Positions 24,203-32,836 of a stretch of DNA of 64,000 nt are shown piece by piece. The notes under the pieces are model-generated. The model was given only the letters and a program-made list of their open reading frames with translations, was not told the origin of the DNA and did not search any database. Within the stretch, counting starts at the first letter, position 1, and every line of letters starts with the position of its first letter. The position numbers and the translations under genes are program-made. This DNA is from Streptomyces sp. JH34. GTDB taxonomy: Bacteria; Actinomycetota; Actinomycetes; Streptomycetales; Streptomycetaceae. The DNA is taken from contig NZ_JAJSOO010000001.1 in the NCBI RefSeq assembly GCF_029428875.1, forward strand, positions 248,001 to 312,000, given 5' to 3'.

Positions 24203-25564
24203 ATGACACGCCCCGTCCGCGTCGCCATCGTCGGAGCCGGTCCCGCCGGAATCTACGCAGCGGACGCGCTTCTCAAGTCCGAGGCCGCCCAGGAGCCGGG
24301 CGTTTCGATCGACCTGTTCGAGCGCATGCCCGCCCCGTTCGGCCTGATCCGCTACGGCGTGGCTCCGGACCACCCGCGGATCAAGGGAATCGTCAAGGCG
24401 CTCCACCAGGTCCTGGACAAGCCCCAGCTGCGGCTCTTCGGCAACGTGGACTACCCCAACGACATCGGCCTGGACGACCTGCGGTCCTTCTACGACGCCG
24501 TGATCTTCTCGACCGGCGCCGACGCCGACCGCGCCCTCGACATACCGGGCATCGAGCTCGAGGGCTCGTACGGCGCAGCCGACTTCGTCGCCTGGTACGA
24601 CGGACACCCCGAGGTTCCTCGCACCTGGCCGCTGGAGGCCGAGAAGGTCGCCGTGCTCGGTGTCGGCAACGTGGCCCTGGACGTCGCGCGCATCCTCGCC
24701 AAGACCGCGGACGAGCTGCTCCCCACCGAGATACCCGCGAACGTCTACGACGGCCTCAAGGCGAACAAGGCGCTGGAGGTGCACGTCTTCGGGCGGCGCG
24801 GGCCGGCCCAGGCCAAGTTCAGCCCGATGGAGCTGCGCGAGCTGGACCACTCGCCGAACATCGAGGTCATCGTCAACCCCGAGGACATCGACTACGACGA
24901 GGGCTCGATCGCCACCCGGCGGGAGAACAAGCAGGCCAACATGGTCGCCTCCACGCTGGAGAACTGGGCGATCCGTGACGTCGGCGACCGCCGCCACAAG
25001 CTCTTCCTCCACTTCTTCGAGTCCCCGGTCGAGGTCGTCGGTGAGGACGGCCGCGTCGTCGCCCTGCGCACCGAGCGCACGGAACTCGACGGCACGGGCA
25101 ACGTCAAGGGCACGGGCCGCCACACCGACTGGGACGTACAGAGCGTCTACCGTGCGGTCGGCTACTACTCGGAGGAGCTCCCGAAGCTTCCCTTCGACGT
25201 GGTCTCCGGGACTGTCCCGCACGCGGCAGGACGCGTACTGGCCGGTGACGAGCCGATGCCCTCGGTGTACGTCACCGGGTGGATCAAGCGCGGTCCGATC
25301 GGCCTGATCGGGCACACCAAGGGCGACGCCAACGAGACCGTGGCCTGCCTGCTGGAGGACCACGCCGCCGGCCGGCTGCCCGCCCCCGCACAGCCCGGCA
25401 CCGACGCGGTCGTCGACTTCCTGGAGCAGCGCGGTGTCCGGTACACCACCAAGGAGGGCTGGCACCGCCTGGACGCGCACGAGCAGGCGCTCGGCGCGGA
25501 GCAGGGGCGCGAGCGCGTCAAGGTGGTCGAGCGCGCGGCCATGCTGGACGCGTCCGGAGCCTGA
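24203..25564 (+). CDS. FprA-like FAD-dependent ferredoxin-NADP+ reductase
   Basis: A 453-aa adrenodoxin-reductase-type enzyme, the length of mycobacterial FprA. The FAD site is VAIVGAGPAGIYAADALLKS, the NADP site is VAVLGVGNVALDVARIL with HVFGRRGPAQAKFSPMELREL, and VYVTGWIKRGPIGLIGHTKGDANETV is the conserved C-terminal FAD region. It passes electrons from NADPH to ferredoxins, for example for cytochrome P450s. Start ATG 24203 with AAGGAA upstream. A hairpin terminator follows. Confidence 0.95.
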   Translation: MTRPVRVAIVGAGPAGIYAADALLKSEAAQEPGVSIDLFERMPAPFGLIRYGVAPDHPRIKGIVKALHQVLDKPQLRLFGNVDYPNDIGLDDLRSFYDAVIFSTGADADRALDIPGIELEGSYGAADFVAWYDGHPEVPRTWPLEAEKVAVLGVGNVALDVARILAKTADELLPTEIPANVYDGLKANKALEVHVFGRRGPAQAKFSPMELRELDHSPNIEVIVNPEDIDYDEGSIATRRENKQANMVASTLENWAIRDVGDRRHKLFLHFFESPVEVVGEDGRVVALRTERTELDGTGNVKGTGRHTDWDVQSVYRAVGYYSEELPKLPFDVVSGTVPHAAGRVLAGDEPMPSVYVTGWIKRGPIGLIGHTKGDANETVACLLEDHAAGRLPAPAQPGTDAVVDFLEQRGVRYTTKEGWHRLDAHEQALGAEQGRERVKVVERAAMLDASGA

Positions 25565-25579
25565 CGGCCACTGACACCC

Positions 25580-25620
25580 GCGCCCCCTGAGCCCTCCGTA
25601 GAGGACGGCTCAGGGGGCGC
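25580..25620 (+). terminator. Hairpin terminator after the ferredoxin reductase
   Basis: A perfect 14-bp stem (GCGCCCCCTGAGCC / GGCTCAGGGGGCGC) with a 13-nt loop, starting 15 bp past the stop codon. Confidence 0.75.
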
Positions 25621-25697
25621 AGTGCTCTCCGGAAGGCGACGGACGACACCGATACACGGATCGAGGGCCCGTCGGGGCCGGGTGACCAGCCACCCTC

Positions 25698-25728
25698 TTG
25701 ACTGACCCCTTGCCGGACCAGGTATCTT
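25698..25728 (+). promoter_or_regulatory. Promoter of the PadR gene, probably leaderless transcript
   Basis: TTGACT (25698-25703) and TATCTT (25723-25728), spacer 19 bp. The ATG lies only 8 bp past the -10 element and no ribosome site is present, so transcription probably starts at or next to the start codon. TATCTTGCAT-type sequences are also where PadR repressors often bind, suggesting autoregulation. Confidence 0.45.
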
Positions 25729-25735
25729 GCATCGC

Positions 25736-26110
25736 ATGGAACCTGGTGATTCGACCAAGCAGGCCCGGGCAGCCGCCCAGCTGCGCAAGGGTGTCCTGGA
25801 GTACTGCGTACTCGCCCTGATGCGGGACCGCCCCCGCTACGGCGTGGAACTCCTCCAGGCGCTGGAGGACTCCGGCGCCCTGGCCACGAGCCAGGGCACG
25901 GTCTACCCGCTGCTCTCCCGGCTCCGGCGCGACGACCTCGTCAGCACCACCTGGCAGGAGTCCGCATCCGGACCACCCCGCCGCTACTACGCACTCACCG
26001 ACAGTGGCAGGGCCGCGCTCGACGAGTTCACCCGCGTCTGGCCAGGCTTCCGGGACGCCGTCGACACCTTCCTGTCCACCCCGCCCTCCTCCACCGGAGA
26101 ACTCGCATGA
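25736..26110 (+). CDS. PadR-family transcriptional regulator
   Basis: A 124-aa winged-helix regulator: LRKGVLEYCVLALMRDRPRYGVELLQAL, then QGTVYPLLSRLRRDDLVSTTW and GPPRRYYALTDSGRAAL. It is the short PadR class with one C-terminal dimerisation helix. It overlaps the HAAS-domain gene by 4 bp (ATGA). In this common actinobacterial pair the PadR protein represses the operon and the membrane protein is its co-expressed partner. Ligand unknown. Confidence 0.93.
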   Translation: MEPGDSTKQARAAAQLRKGVLEYCVLALMRDRPRYGVELLQALEDSGALATSQGTVYPLLSRLRRDDLVSTTWQESASGPPRRYYALTDSGRAALDEFTRVWPGFRDAVDTFLSTPPSSTGELA

Positions 26111-26703
26111 AGACCCCTGCCGCATCCGTACGCGATTACCTCTCCGCCGTCGAGCGTGAGGCCTCCGCACTCCCCGCCGACCGCCGTCAGGAGCTTCTCG
26201 CCGACCTCGCGGAACACATAGAGGTGACGCGCGCCGAACGCCCCGACGCCACGCTCGGCGAGATCCTGGCGGGACTGGGGGACCCCCGCACGATCGCGGC
26301 GACGGCACTGGCCGAGGCCGGGAGCAGAGCGACCGGGATCCCGGCCGCGGACGGGGCCGGTGGACCTGCCCGGCGCGGCAAGGTGCACCCCCTGGTCCCG
26401 CTTCTGATGCTCACCCTTTCACTGCCCTTCGTGATGGTGTTCTCCGAATCCCCCGGCCCGCTGTTCGGATTCATGTTCCGCGTCGCCGGCGCGGTGCTCC
26501 TCTGCACCTCGGTGCACTGGACCGCCGTCCGGAAGACCACCGGGGTCCTGCTGGCCGCCGTCGTGCCGAGCGTCGTCATCGCGACCTGGAACCTGTCCAG
26601 CGGCGGCCCGACCGGTGACACCCCGGCCCTGCTCGCCAACTTGGGGATGCTGGCCCTGCTGATCGGCACAGCAGCCTGGCTCTGGCGGGGCCGGCGCGTC
26701 TGA
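26107..26703 (+). CDS. HAAS signalling domain membrane protein (PadR partner)
   Basis: A 198-aa protein. Residues 1-~75 form the alpha-helical HAAS/DUF1700-like domain (VRDYLSAVEREASALPADRRQELLADLAEHI, then LGEILAGLGDPRTIA). Four hydrophobic segments follow (PLVPLLMLTLSLPFVMVF, MFRVAGAVLLCTSVHW, GVLLAAVVPSVVIATW, GMLALLIGTAAWLW). Translationally coupled to the PadR gene. The family is thought to relay membrane or envelope signals; nothing more specific can be read. Confidence 0.88.
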   Translation: MKTPAASVRDYLSAVEREASALPADRRQELLADLAEHIEVTRAERPDATLGEILAGLGDPRTIAATALAEAGSRATGIPAADGAGGPARRGKVHPLVPLLMLTLSLPFVMVFSESPGPLFGFMFRVAGAVLLCTSVHWTAVRKTTGVLLAAVVPSVVIATWNLSSGGPTGDTPALLANLGMLALLIGTAAWLWRGRRV

Positions 26704-26845
26704 GGGGCCGATGCGGCGCACGCGCATGGGGCCGGCCCGCTTTCGTGGTCCAACGGGTCGGCCAGGAAGGGGCGGTGCTCCCGGCGGATGACAACAGACC
26801 TCCGCGGAAAGCTGCCTTCTGCACCCTCCACCCCGTGACAACTGT

Positions 26846-27748
26846 TCAAGTCGGGCGCCGACGTCGGCCTGCCACGCTTCCGGTGGCCTTGCCCGCCTGT
26901 CGCCCTGCCGCACCGCGGGACTTCTTCGCGGCGGGCTTCGCCGCCGAACCCGCTTCGGCCGCCGCCTTCTTCGCAGGGGCCTTCCCGGCCGCGGCCTTCT
27001 TCCGTGCCGCCTTCCGGGGTGGCGCCTTCTCGGCAGGGGTCGCTTCGTTCGACGCTGACGCGCGCTCGGCCCGCGGCCTCCTGCCCGATTCCGTCTTCTC
27101 CGCGGCGGCGGGTTCCTCCTCGTCCTGGGTGCCTCCGGCGACACCTCGCACGACCCCTCCGACCGCGTCGCCCGCCGCTCCGGCACCGCTCCCGCCCACG
27201 TCCTCGACGGCAGCTCCCGCACTCTCACCGATCCCCTTCACCGCCGTGCCCGCGTCGTCCGCGACGGACTCGACCGCTTTCCCGGCACCCTGCCCGACAT
27301 CGCTCACGGCCGCCCCCGTGCCCTCGCCCAGTCGCTTCACGGCCTTGCCGGTGCCGGCCCCGACGTTCTCGACCGCTTCGCCCACACCACGGGTCAACTG
27401 CTCGAGTATCTGCGGGTTGCGGTCCACCGTGCTCAGCAGACGGGTGACGATGGCCGCGATGTTGTGGAGCCGCACCCTGAGCTGTGCCTGTACGTCCACC
27501 CCCGAGATGCCCAGTTCGACCCGCCCGAGGCGGACGTCCGCGCCCACGTTCAGTTTGAGGAGGTCCAGCACCTCCGCCTGCAGGGAGACATGGGCCTCCA
27601 GGTCGTCGACCTCCAGGTTCAGTTCGTCCACGTGGAGAGCGGGGACATCCAGGAAGACGTCGGACCGGTTCTCACCGGGCCCCTGGTCCGGCGGGATCGC
27701 GACCTCGTGATCGTGTTCCCCGTGGTCGGCGCGGTCCGGGCTGGGCAT
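26846..27748 (-). CDS. Repetitive amphipathic-helix protein with histone-H1-like basic tail
   Basis: A 300-aa protein with three parts. Residues ~30-110 are helical with regular charged/hydrophobic spacing (LHVDELNLEVDDLEAHVSLQ). Residues ~110-205 are irregular 11-14 residue repeats of the form GxGxAVxxVG, like LEA or phasin-type surface-binding helices. Residues ~205-300 are a Lys/Ala/Pro tail (KAARKKAAAGKAPAKKAA). The tail composition closely resembles that of gvpY. I recognise similar streptomycete proteins but no known function. ATG 27748 has GGAGGA about 12 bp upstream. Confidence 0.75.
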   Translation of the reverse strand: MPSPDRADHGEHDHEVAIPPDQGPGENRSDVFLDVPALHVDELNLEVDDLEAHVSLQAEVLDLLKLNVGADVRLGRVELGISGVDVQAQLRVRLHNIAAIVTRLLSTVDRNPQILEQLTRGVGEAVENVGAGTGKAVKRLGEGTGAAVSDVGQGAGKAVESVADDAGTAVKGIGESAGAAVEDVGGSGAGAAGDAVGGVVRGVAGGTQDEEEPAAAEKTESGRRPRAERASASNEATPAEKAPPRKAARKKAAAGKAPAKKAAAEAGSAAKPAAKKSRGAAGRQAGKATGSVAGRRRRPT

Positions 27749-27950
27749 GATGCGAGCACATCCTCCATCGACCCCCGTCCAGCAACTTCACGTCCAAGTG
27801 TCGACCGGGTGAAACCATCACGCAATCGCCGGACCGGACGGCGGCGGGGTACCTCCTCGGGCTCCTGGGAGGCCGCCACCGGGCGCGCGGCAGCCCGACC
27901 GCCCACGCCGTGAGCGGAACGCGGCCGGACCGAGGCCGTAGACTCGGCGG

Positions 27951-28571
27951 ATGGCCAAGTACTTCGATGTGCACCCCGAGAACCCCCAGCGCCGCACCAT
28001 CACCAACGTGGCCGAGAGCATCCGGTCCGGCGCCCTCGTCGCCTATCCGACGGACTCCTGCTACGCCCTGGGATGCCAGCTGGGCAGCCGCGACGGGATC
28101 GACCGCATCCGGTCGATCCGGAACCTCGACGACCGTCACCACTTCACGCTGGTCTGCCAGAACTTCGCGCAGCTCGGCCAGTTCGTGCAGGTCGACAACG
28201 ACGTCTTCCGCACGATCAAGGCGACGACACCGGGGAGTTACACCTTCATCCTTCCCGCCACCAAGGAGGTGCCGCGTCAGCTGCTGCACCCCAAGAAGAA
28301 GACCGTGGGCGTCCGGATCCCGGATCACACCGTCACTCAGGCGCTGCTCGCCGAGCTGGGTGAGCCGCTGCTGTCCAGCACGCTGCTCCTGCCGGACGAG
28401 GAGGAACCTCTGACGCAGGGCTGGGAGATCAAGGAGCGCCTCGACCACGTCGTGGACGTCGTACTCGACTCCGGCGACTGCGGAACCGAGCCGACGACCG
28501 TCATCGACTTCTCCGGAGGCGAGCTGGAGGTCGTGCGCCGCGGAGCGGGCGACGTGAGCCGGTTCGAGTAG
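27951..28571 (+). CDS. Sua5/YciO/YrdC-family protein (threonylcarbamoyl-AMP synthase-like)
   Basis: A 206-aa YrdC-domain protein: SGALVAYPTDSCYALGCQLGS, then HHFTLVCQNFAQLGQFV, PGSYTFILPATKEVP, KKKTVGVRIPDH and GTEPTTVIDFSG. The KxR/SxN-type pocket for L-threonine, bicarbonate and ATP matches TsaC/Sua5 enzymes making t6A in tRNA. It is closest to the YciO-like subgroup, whose activity is less clear, so TsaC itself is not claimed. TAGACT at 27939-27944 lies just before the ATG, suggesting a leaderless mRNA. Confidence 0.9.
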   Translation: MAKYFDVHPENPQRRTITNVAESIRSGALVAYPTDSCYALGCQLGSRDGIDRIRSIRNLDDRHHFTLVCQNFAQLGQFVQVDNDVFRTIKATTPGSYTFILPATKEVPRQLLHPKKKTVGVRIPDHTVTQALLAELGEPLLSSTLLLPDEEEPLTQGWEIKERLDHVVDVVLDSGDCGTEPTTVIDFSGGELEVVRRGAGDVSRFE

Positions 28572-28683
28572 CGCACCGCCCGCTGGGTCACTCCACGCTT
28601 CCGGCCTCTCCTCCGAGATGCGCGCACCCCCGGGTGCCTGGTTCGGTGGAGGGGTCCGCTCCGCCCAGTGTCAGGGAGTGATC

Positions 28684-28875
28684 ATGAGCGAGTCAGAGGA
28701 CGTACGGGACCGCCTCCGGCGCATGCGTGGCCGGGCCGAGGATCTCGAGAAGGCGGCCGAGCGAGCTTCCGATCCTTCGGAGCGCCGGCGCCTGCAGGAC
28801 GAAGCACACCGGCTCGAATCCCAGAGCGTGCAGGTCAGCGGCATGGCGAGTGGCGACATCTACCCGATGGAGTGA
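28684..28875 (+). CDS. DUF6381-like small protein
   Basis: A 63-aa highly charged single-helix protein (VRDRLRRMRGRAEDLEKAAER, DPSERRRLQDEAHRLES) ending in a short GDIYPME tail. This is the pattern of the small streptomycete DUF6381 family of unknown function. Start ATG 28684. Confidence 0.78.
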   Translation: MSESEDVRDRLRRMRGRAEDLEKAAERASDPSERRRLQDEAHRLESQSVQVSGMASGDIYPME

Positions 28876-29237
28876 GACGGGCGGTTCGCCTCCGGGTGTC
28901 ACTCAGGGCCGCCGCGTTTGCCCGGGCCCGGATGACGTGTTAATCCGGAAGTGAGGTGACACGCGGTGAATACGCGGAGGGCGGGGCACGGGCTTCCCCT
29001 CCCCCGCCCCGCTCTCCGCCCCCACCTGCGGACGGCTCACCCCGCGAGACCCGACGGGCTTCGGGCTGATCGAGAAGAGCACGCACGGGCCCATCCTCCG
29101 CTACGGTCGTCCGACCCCGATCGCGCACGATCGGAAGCGTGGTGGCCGACGCCGCGGGCGAGGAACATCTGCGACGCGTACTGCTTCAACTCCCGGCGGC
29201 ACAGGACCTCTTGTTCGGTAACCCCGACGGCTGACGC
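28876..29237. other. Intergenic region, no gene supported
   Basis: No frame here shows family resemblance. A short plus-strand frame, GTG 29139 to TGA 29234 (31 aa, ending LLQLPAAQDLLFGNPDG), reads like a C-terminal remnant of a real protein but is too short to call. Confidence 0.4.
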
Positions 29238-30245
29238 TCAGCCGAGGCCCGCGATCCGTGCGAGCCTCCGCATCGAGTCCGCGAGGGCCTCGCGGTCGTG
29301 GGTGCTGGTGGTGACCAGGATCTCGTCCGCGCCGGTCTCCCCGATCACCTCTTCGAGCCCCGCCCGCACCATGTCCTCGGTGCCCGCGAGATGTCCGCGG
29401 AGCCCGTCCTCGAACAGCGCGCGTTCCTTCTCCGTCATGGCCGACGCCTCGATCCGCTCGGCCGGCAGCAGCGGCGGGAAGGAGCCATGGGTGCGCGAGT
29501 ACGCCATGGACCACGCCTCGGGGGCCAGGAGACGCCTCGCCTCCGCCTCGGAGCCGGCGACCGCGACGGTGCCGGCCACGATCACATACGGGTCCCGGCC
29601 CCATGCGGAGGGCTGGAATCCACCGCGGTACGCCTCCACGGCCCGTAGCAGCCTGTCGCGCCCGCGCAGATCGCCCACGACGAGCGGCAGACCGGCTGCC
29701 GCGGCGACGGCGGCGCCCTCACCGGTGGCGAGCACGTACGGCGGCACGTGCAGTCCCTCGGCCGGGCGGGCGTGAACCTGGGGGTGCGCCTGCTGGGTGC
29801 CGTCGAGCCATCCGAGGAGTTCGGCGAGCTGTCCGGCGAACGTCTGGGCGTCCTGCTTGTCGCGCCCGAGGGCTCTGCGGATCCCGTCGGTGAAGCCGGC
29901 CGAACGACCCAGGCCCATGTCGATCCGGCCGGGGAAGAGCGAGGCGAGCACCCCGAACTGCTCGGCCACGACGAAGGGCTGATGGTTCGGGAGCATCACT
30001 CCGCCGGTCCCGACCCGGATGGTGGAGGTCGCTGCCGCGACGGCGGCGGCCAGTACCGTCGGCGCCGATCCCGCGATGCCGGGGACACCGTGGTGCTCGG
30101 AGACCCAGAAACGGTGGTAACCGAGGGCCTCCACCGTTCCTGCCAGCGCGACGGTGTCCCGCAGTGCCTGCGGGCCGTCGTACCCCTCGCGGGTCCGGGA
30201 GCGGTCGAGGAAGGAGAACCGGGTCGATGCGATGGAAGAACTCAC
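29238..30245 (-). CDS. LLM-class flavin-dependent oxidoreductase (MsnO8-type)
   Basis: A 335-aa luciferase-like TIM-barrel oxidoreductase. Visible are LGYHRFWVSEHHGVPGIAGSAPTVLAAAVAAAT, IRVGTGGVMLPNHQPFVVAEQFGVLASLFPGRIDMGLGRS and a C-terminal VIGETGADEILVTTSTHD. This is the FMN-binding, non-F420-type subgroup often annotated MsnO8. Substrate unknown. It stands alone. Confidence 0.92.
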   Translation of the reverse strand: MSSSIASTRFSFLDRSRTREGYDGPQALRDTVALAGTVEALGYHRFWVSEHHGVPGIAGSAPTVLAAAVAAATSTIRVGTGGVMLPNHQPFVVAEQFGVLASLFPGRIDMGLGRSAGFTDGIRRALGRDKQDAQTFAGQLAELLGWLDGTQQAHPQVHARPAEGLHVPPYVLATGEGAAVAAAAGLPLVVGDLRGRDRLLRAVEAYRGGFQPSAWGRDPYVIVAGTVAVAGSEAEARRLLAPEAWSMAYSRTHGSFPPLLPAERIEASAMTEKERALFEDGLRGHLAGTEDMVRAGLEEVIGETGADEILVTTSTHDREALADSMRRLARIAGLG

Positions 30246-30266
30246 ACCTGGTTCAACACCGCGGGT

Positions 30267-30309
30267 CCGCCGGGATTCCCGCGCCGCCGGGATTCCCGCG
30301 CCGCCGGGG
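30267..30309. repeat. 17-bp tandem repeat, 2.5 copies
   Basis: CCGCCGGGATTCCCGCG occurs at 30267-30283 and 30284-30300, then a partial copy (CCGCCGGGG) at 30301-30309. Each unit contains a small palindrome. It fills the gap between the LLM gene and the arsR-like gene. Confidence 0.7.
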
Positions 30310-30334
30310 AGCGTCCGTCGCCGTCGCCGTCGGT

Positions 30335-30730
30335 TCAGCGCTCCGAGGCCGCCGCGGCGATCTCGGCGGGAGCGTCACGGAGGCCCAGGCGCAGGTGCTC
30401 GACGTGGTACAGGGCCTGGTCGAGGAGTTCCGCGACGTGGTGGTCGTACAGGGCGTAGACGATGGAACGCCCTCGGCGTTCACCGGCGACCAGTCCCAGA
30501 TTCCTCAGCAGCCGCAGCTGATGGGAGCAGGCGGAGGGCTCCATCTCCACCGCCTCGGCGAGGTCACCGACCGCGCAGGGGCCCTCCTGCAGGCGCGCCA
30601 GAATGCGCAGCCGGGAGGGGGTGGCCAGCGCCTGGAGGGTCTCCGCGACACCCGCAGCCCCCACGGCGTCGAGGCGCTCGCGGGTGGTCGCGCTGGTCTG
30701 CTCGTCACGTCCGTGGCCCATGGCGCCCAT
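30335..30730 (-). CDS. ArsR/SmtB-family metal-sensing repressor
   Basis: A 131-aa winged-helix repressor: LATPSRLRILARLQEGPCAVGDLAEAVEMEPSACSHQLRLLRNLGLVAGERRG. The last helix DHHVAELLDQALYHVEH has the alpha5 metal site D-x-H-x10-H-x2-H seen in SmtB, CzrA and NmtR, which bind Zn, Co or Ni. Start 30730 (MGAMGHG) or 30721. The classic operator lies immediately upstream, shared with the divergent P-type ATPase gene, so the pair is probably metal-induced and autoregulated. Confidence 0.9.
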   Translation of the reverse strand: MGAMGHGRDEQTSATTRERLDAVGAAGVAETLQALATPSRLRILARLQEGPCAVGDLAEAVEMEPSACSHQLRLLRNLGLVAGERRGRSIVYALYDHHVAELLDQALYHVEHLRLGLRDAPAEIAAAASER

Positions 30731-30744
30731 CTTACGGATGACAC

Positions 30745-30762
30745 ATGAAGACCTATTCATAT
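30745..30762. promoter_or_regulatory. SmtB/ArsR-type operator between repressor and efflux ATPase
   Basis: ATGAAGACCTATTCATAT contains TGAA-N6-TTCA, the half-site arrangement of CzrA/SmtB operators. It lies 14 bp before the repressor start and 57 bp before the ATPase start, so one bound dimer could block both promoters. Confidence 0.7.
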
Positions 30763-30819
30763 ATTCCTGTACGGTGGGCGTCGTCGTCGTTCCCGCTGCC
30801 TGTGAGGGGTCGTTCATCC

Positions 30820-32835
30820 ATGCCAGCTGTCGTCATCCCGCCCCCGACGCGCCTCGCCTCCGCCGGCTCGGGTGAGGCGCCCCGGCGTCGCACGCGGGTC
30901 CTGGCCCTCGCCGAGGCCCGATGGGCGGGTGCGGCCCTGGCGCTGTTCCTGCTCGCGCTGCCGCTGCACCTGACCGGGGCCCCGGGCTGGACGTGGGGCC
31001 CGCTGTACGCCCTCGTCTACGCCGCCGGAGGCTGGGAACCGGCCCTCTCGGGACTGCGGGAGCTCCGGGAGAAGGTCCTGGACGTGGACCTGCTGATGAT
31101 CGTGGCCGCGCTCGGCGCGGCCTCGATCGGCCAGGTCATGGACGGGGCACTACTCATCGTGATCTTCGCGACGTCCGGCGCGCTGGAGGCGCTGGCGACG
31201 GCCCGCACCCAGGACGCGGTCCGCGGCCTCCTCGACCTGGCCCCGGCCACCGCCTCCCGCGTCACCGCGGACGGAGGCGAGGAGAGCGTCGCCACCGGGG
31301 ATCTCACGGTCGGCGATGTCATCCGGATCCGGCCGGGCGAGCGCGTCGGCGCCGACGGGCGGGTCCTCGACGGTGCGAGCGAGGTCGATCAGGCCACCAT
31401 CACCGGAGAACCGCTGCCCGTCGCGAAGGAGCCCGGCGACGAGGTGTTCGCCGGGACGCTGAACGGCACGGGCACCCTGAGGGTCGCCGTCGAGCGGGAC
31501 GCGTCGGAGTCGGTCATCGCCCGGATCGTGGCGATGACCGAGGAGGCCGCCCGCACGAAGGCCCCCACCCAGTTGTTCATCGAGAAGGTCGAGCAGCGCT
31601 ACTCGCTCGGCATGGTCGTGGCCACCCTGGCCGTCTTCCTCGTCCCGCTCGCCTTCGGCGACGACGTGACCGGGAGTCTGCTGCGTGCCATGACGTTCAT
31701 GATCGTGGCCTCCCCCTGCGCCGTGGTGCTGGCGACCATGCCGCCCCTGCTCTCCGCCATGGCCAACGCGGGACGCCACGGTGTCCTCGTCAAGTCCGCG
31801 GTCGTCATGGAGCGTCTCGGGCAGTCCGACGTGGTGGCGCTGGACAAGACCGGCACCCTCACCGAGGGCACTCCGCGTGTGACCGGCGTCCACCCCCTGC
31901 CCGGCGCCGGGCTGACCGGCGAGACGCTGCTGGCCCTGGCCGCCGCGGCGGAGCACCCCAGCGAGCACCCCCTGGCGCGCGCCGTCGTGAACGCCGCCCA
32001 GGAGCGGGGGCTGCGCCTGTCACCGGCCTCGGAGTTCGACTCGGCGCCGGGTACCGGCGTGACCGCCACCGTCGACGGCCAGGTGATCTCGGTGGGCTCC
32101 CCCGCCCGCCTCCTGCGGCACACCGGAGCACCCGCGGCCGCGGACGCCGCCGCGTCGGCCACCGGACTGGAGGAAGCCGGGAGCACCGCGGTTCTCGTCC
32201 TGCGCGACGGCGAACCGGTGGGGGTGCTCGGGATCGCCGACCGCATCCGGCACGACGCCGCGGCGACCGTCACCGCACTGGCCCGTCTGACCGACGGCTC
32301 GCCGATGCTGCTGACCGGCGACAACGCACGCGCCGCCGCCCGGCTGGCCGCCGAGGCGGGCATCACCGACGTCCGGGCGGGACTGCTCCCCCAGGACAAG
32401 GCGGCGGCCGTCCGGGAACTGGAACAGGCCGGGCGCAGGGTGCTGGTCGTGGGCGACGGCGTCAACGACGCGCCCGCGCTGGCCGCCGCGCACGTCGGGA
32501 TCGCGATGGGCCGCGCCGGCTCCGATCTCGCCCTGGAGGCGGCTGACGCGGTCGTCATCCGCGACGAACTGGCCACCGTCCCCACGGTGGTGGCACTCTC
32601 CCGGGCCACCCGTCGGCTGGTCGTGCAGAACCTGGTCGTCGCCGGCGTGTTCATCTCGGCACTCGTCGTCTGGGACCTCGTCGGTCATCTGCCGCTCCCG
32701 CTCGGTGTCCTGGGGCACGAGGGCTCCACCGTCATCGTGGGCCTCAACGGACTCCGGTTGCTGCGCGAATCGGCCTGGCGTCGCGCGGCGGGGCAGGAGC
32801 GGGAGGTAATGGGCGGTCGGCAGGTGCGGGACTGA
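30820..32835 (+). CDS. P1B-4-type heavy-metal efflux ATPase (CoaT/CtpD-like)
   Basis: A 671-aa P-type ATPase. Visible are the actuator ITGEPLPVAKE, the membrane metal site MIVASPCAVVLATMPP (SPC), phosphorylation site DKTGTLTEGTPR, ATP site AAEHPSEHPLARAV, hinge GDGVNDAPAL and the HEGSTVIVGLNGLRLL C-terminal motif. SPC plus HEGxT marks class P1B-4, exporters of Co, Zn or Fe. No N-terminal metal-binding domain. ATG 30820 is chosen for GAGGGG upstream. Paired with the divergent SmtB-type repressor. Confidence 0.93.
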   Translation: MPAVVIPPPTRLASAGSGEAPRRRTRVLALAEARWAGAALALFLLALPLHLTGAPGWTWGPLYALVYAAGGWEPALSGLRELREKVLDVDLLMIVAALGAASIGQVMDGALLIVIFATSGALEALATARTQDAVRGLLDLAPATASRVTADGGEESVATGDLTVGDVIRIRPGERVGADGRVLDGASEVDQATITGEPLPVAKEPGDEVFAGTLNGTGTLRVAVERDASESVIARIVAMTEEAARTKAPTQLFIEKVEQRYSLGMVVATLAVFLVPLAFGDDVTGSLLRAMTFMIVASPCAVVLATMPPLLSAMANAGRHGVLVKSAVVMERLGQSDVVALDKTGTLTEGTPRVTGVHPLPGAGLTGETLLALAAAAEHPSEHPLARAVVNAAQERGLRLSPASEFDSAPGTGVTATVDGQVISVGSPARLLRHTGAPAAADAAASATGLEEAGSTAVLVLRDGEPVGVLGIADRIRHDAAATVTALARLTDGSPMLLTGDNARAAARLAAEAGITDVRAGLLPQDKAAAVRELEQAGRRVLVVGDGVNDAPALAAAHVGIAMGRAGSDLALEAADAVVIRDELATVPTVVALSRATRRLVVQNLVVAGVFISALVVWDLVGHLPLPLGVLGHEGSTVIVGLNGLRLLRESAWRRAAGQEREVMGGRQVRD

Positions 32836-32836
32836 C

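Noticed and set aside
29139..29234. 31-aa plus-strand frame ending LLFGNPDG
   Set aside because: Too short and without a ribosome site; may be a gene remnant but cannot be supported.
30267..30309. 17-bp tandem repeat as a regulatory iteron array
   Set aside because: Two and a half copies between the stop of one gene and the start of another, with no replication gene nearby; recorded only as a repeat.
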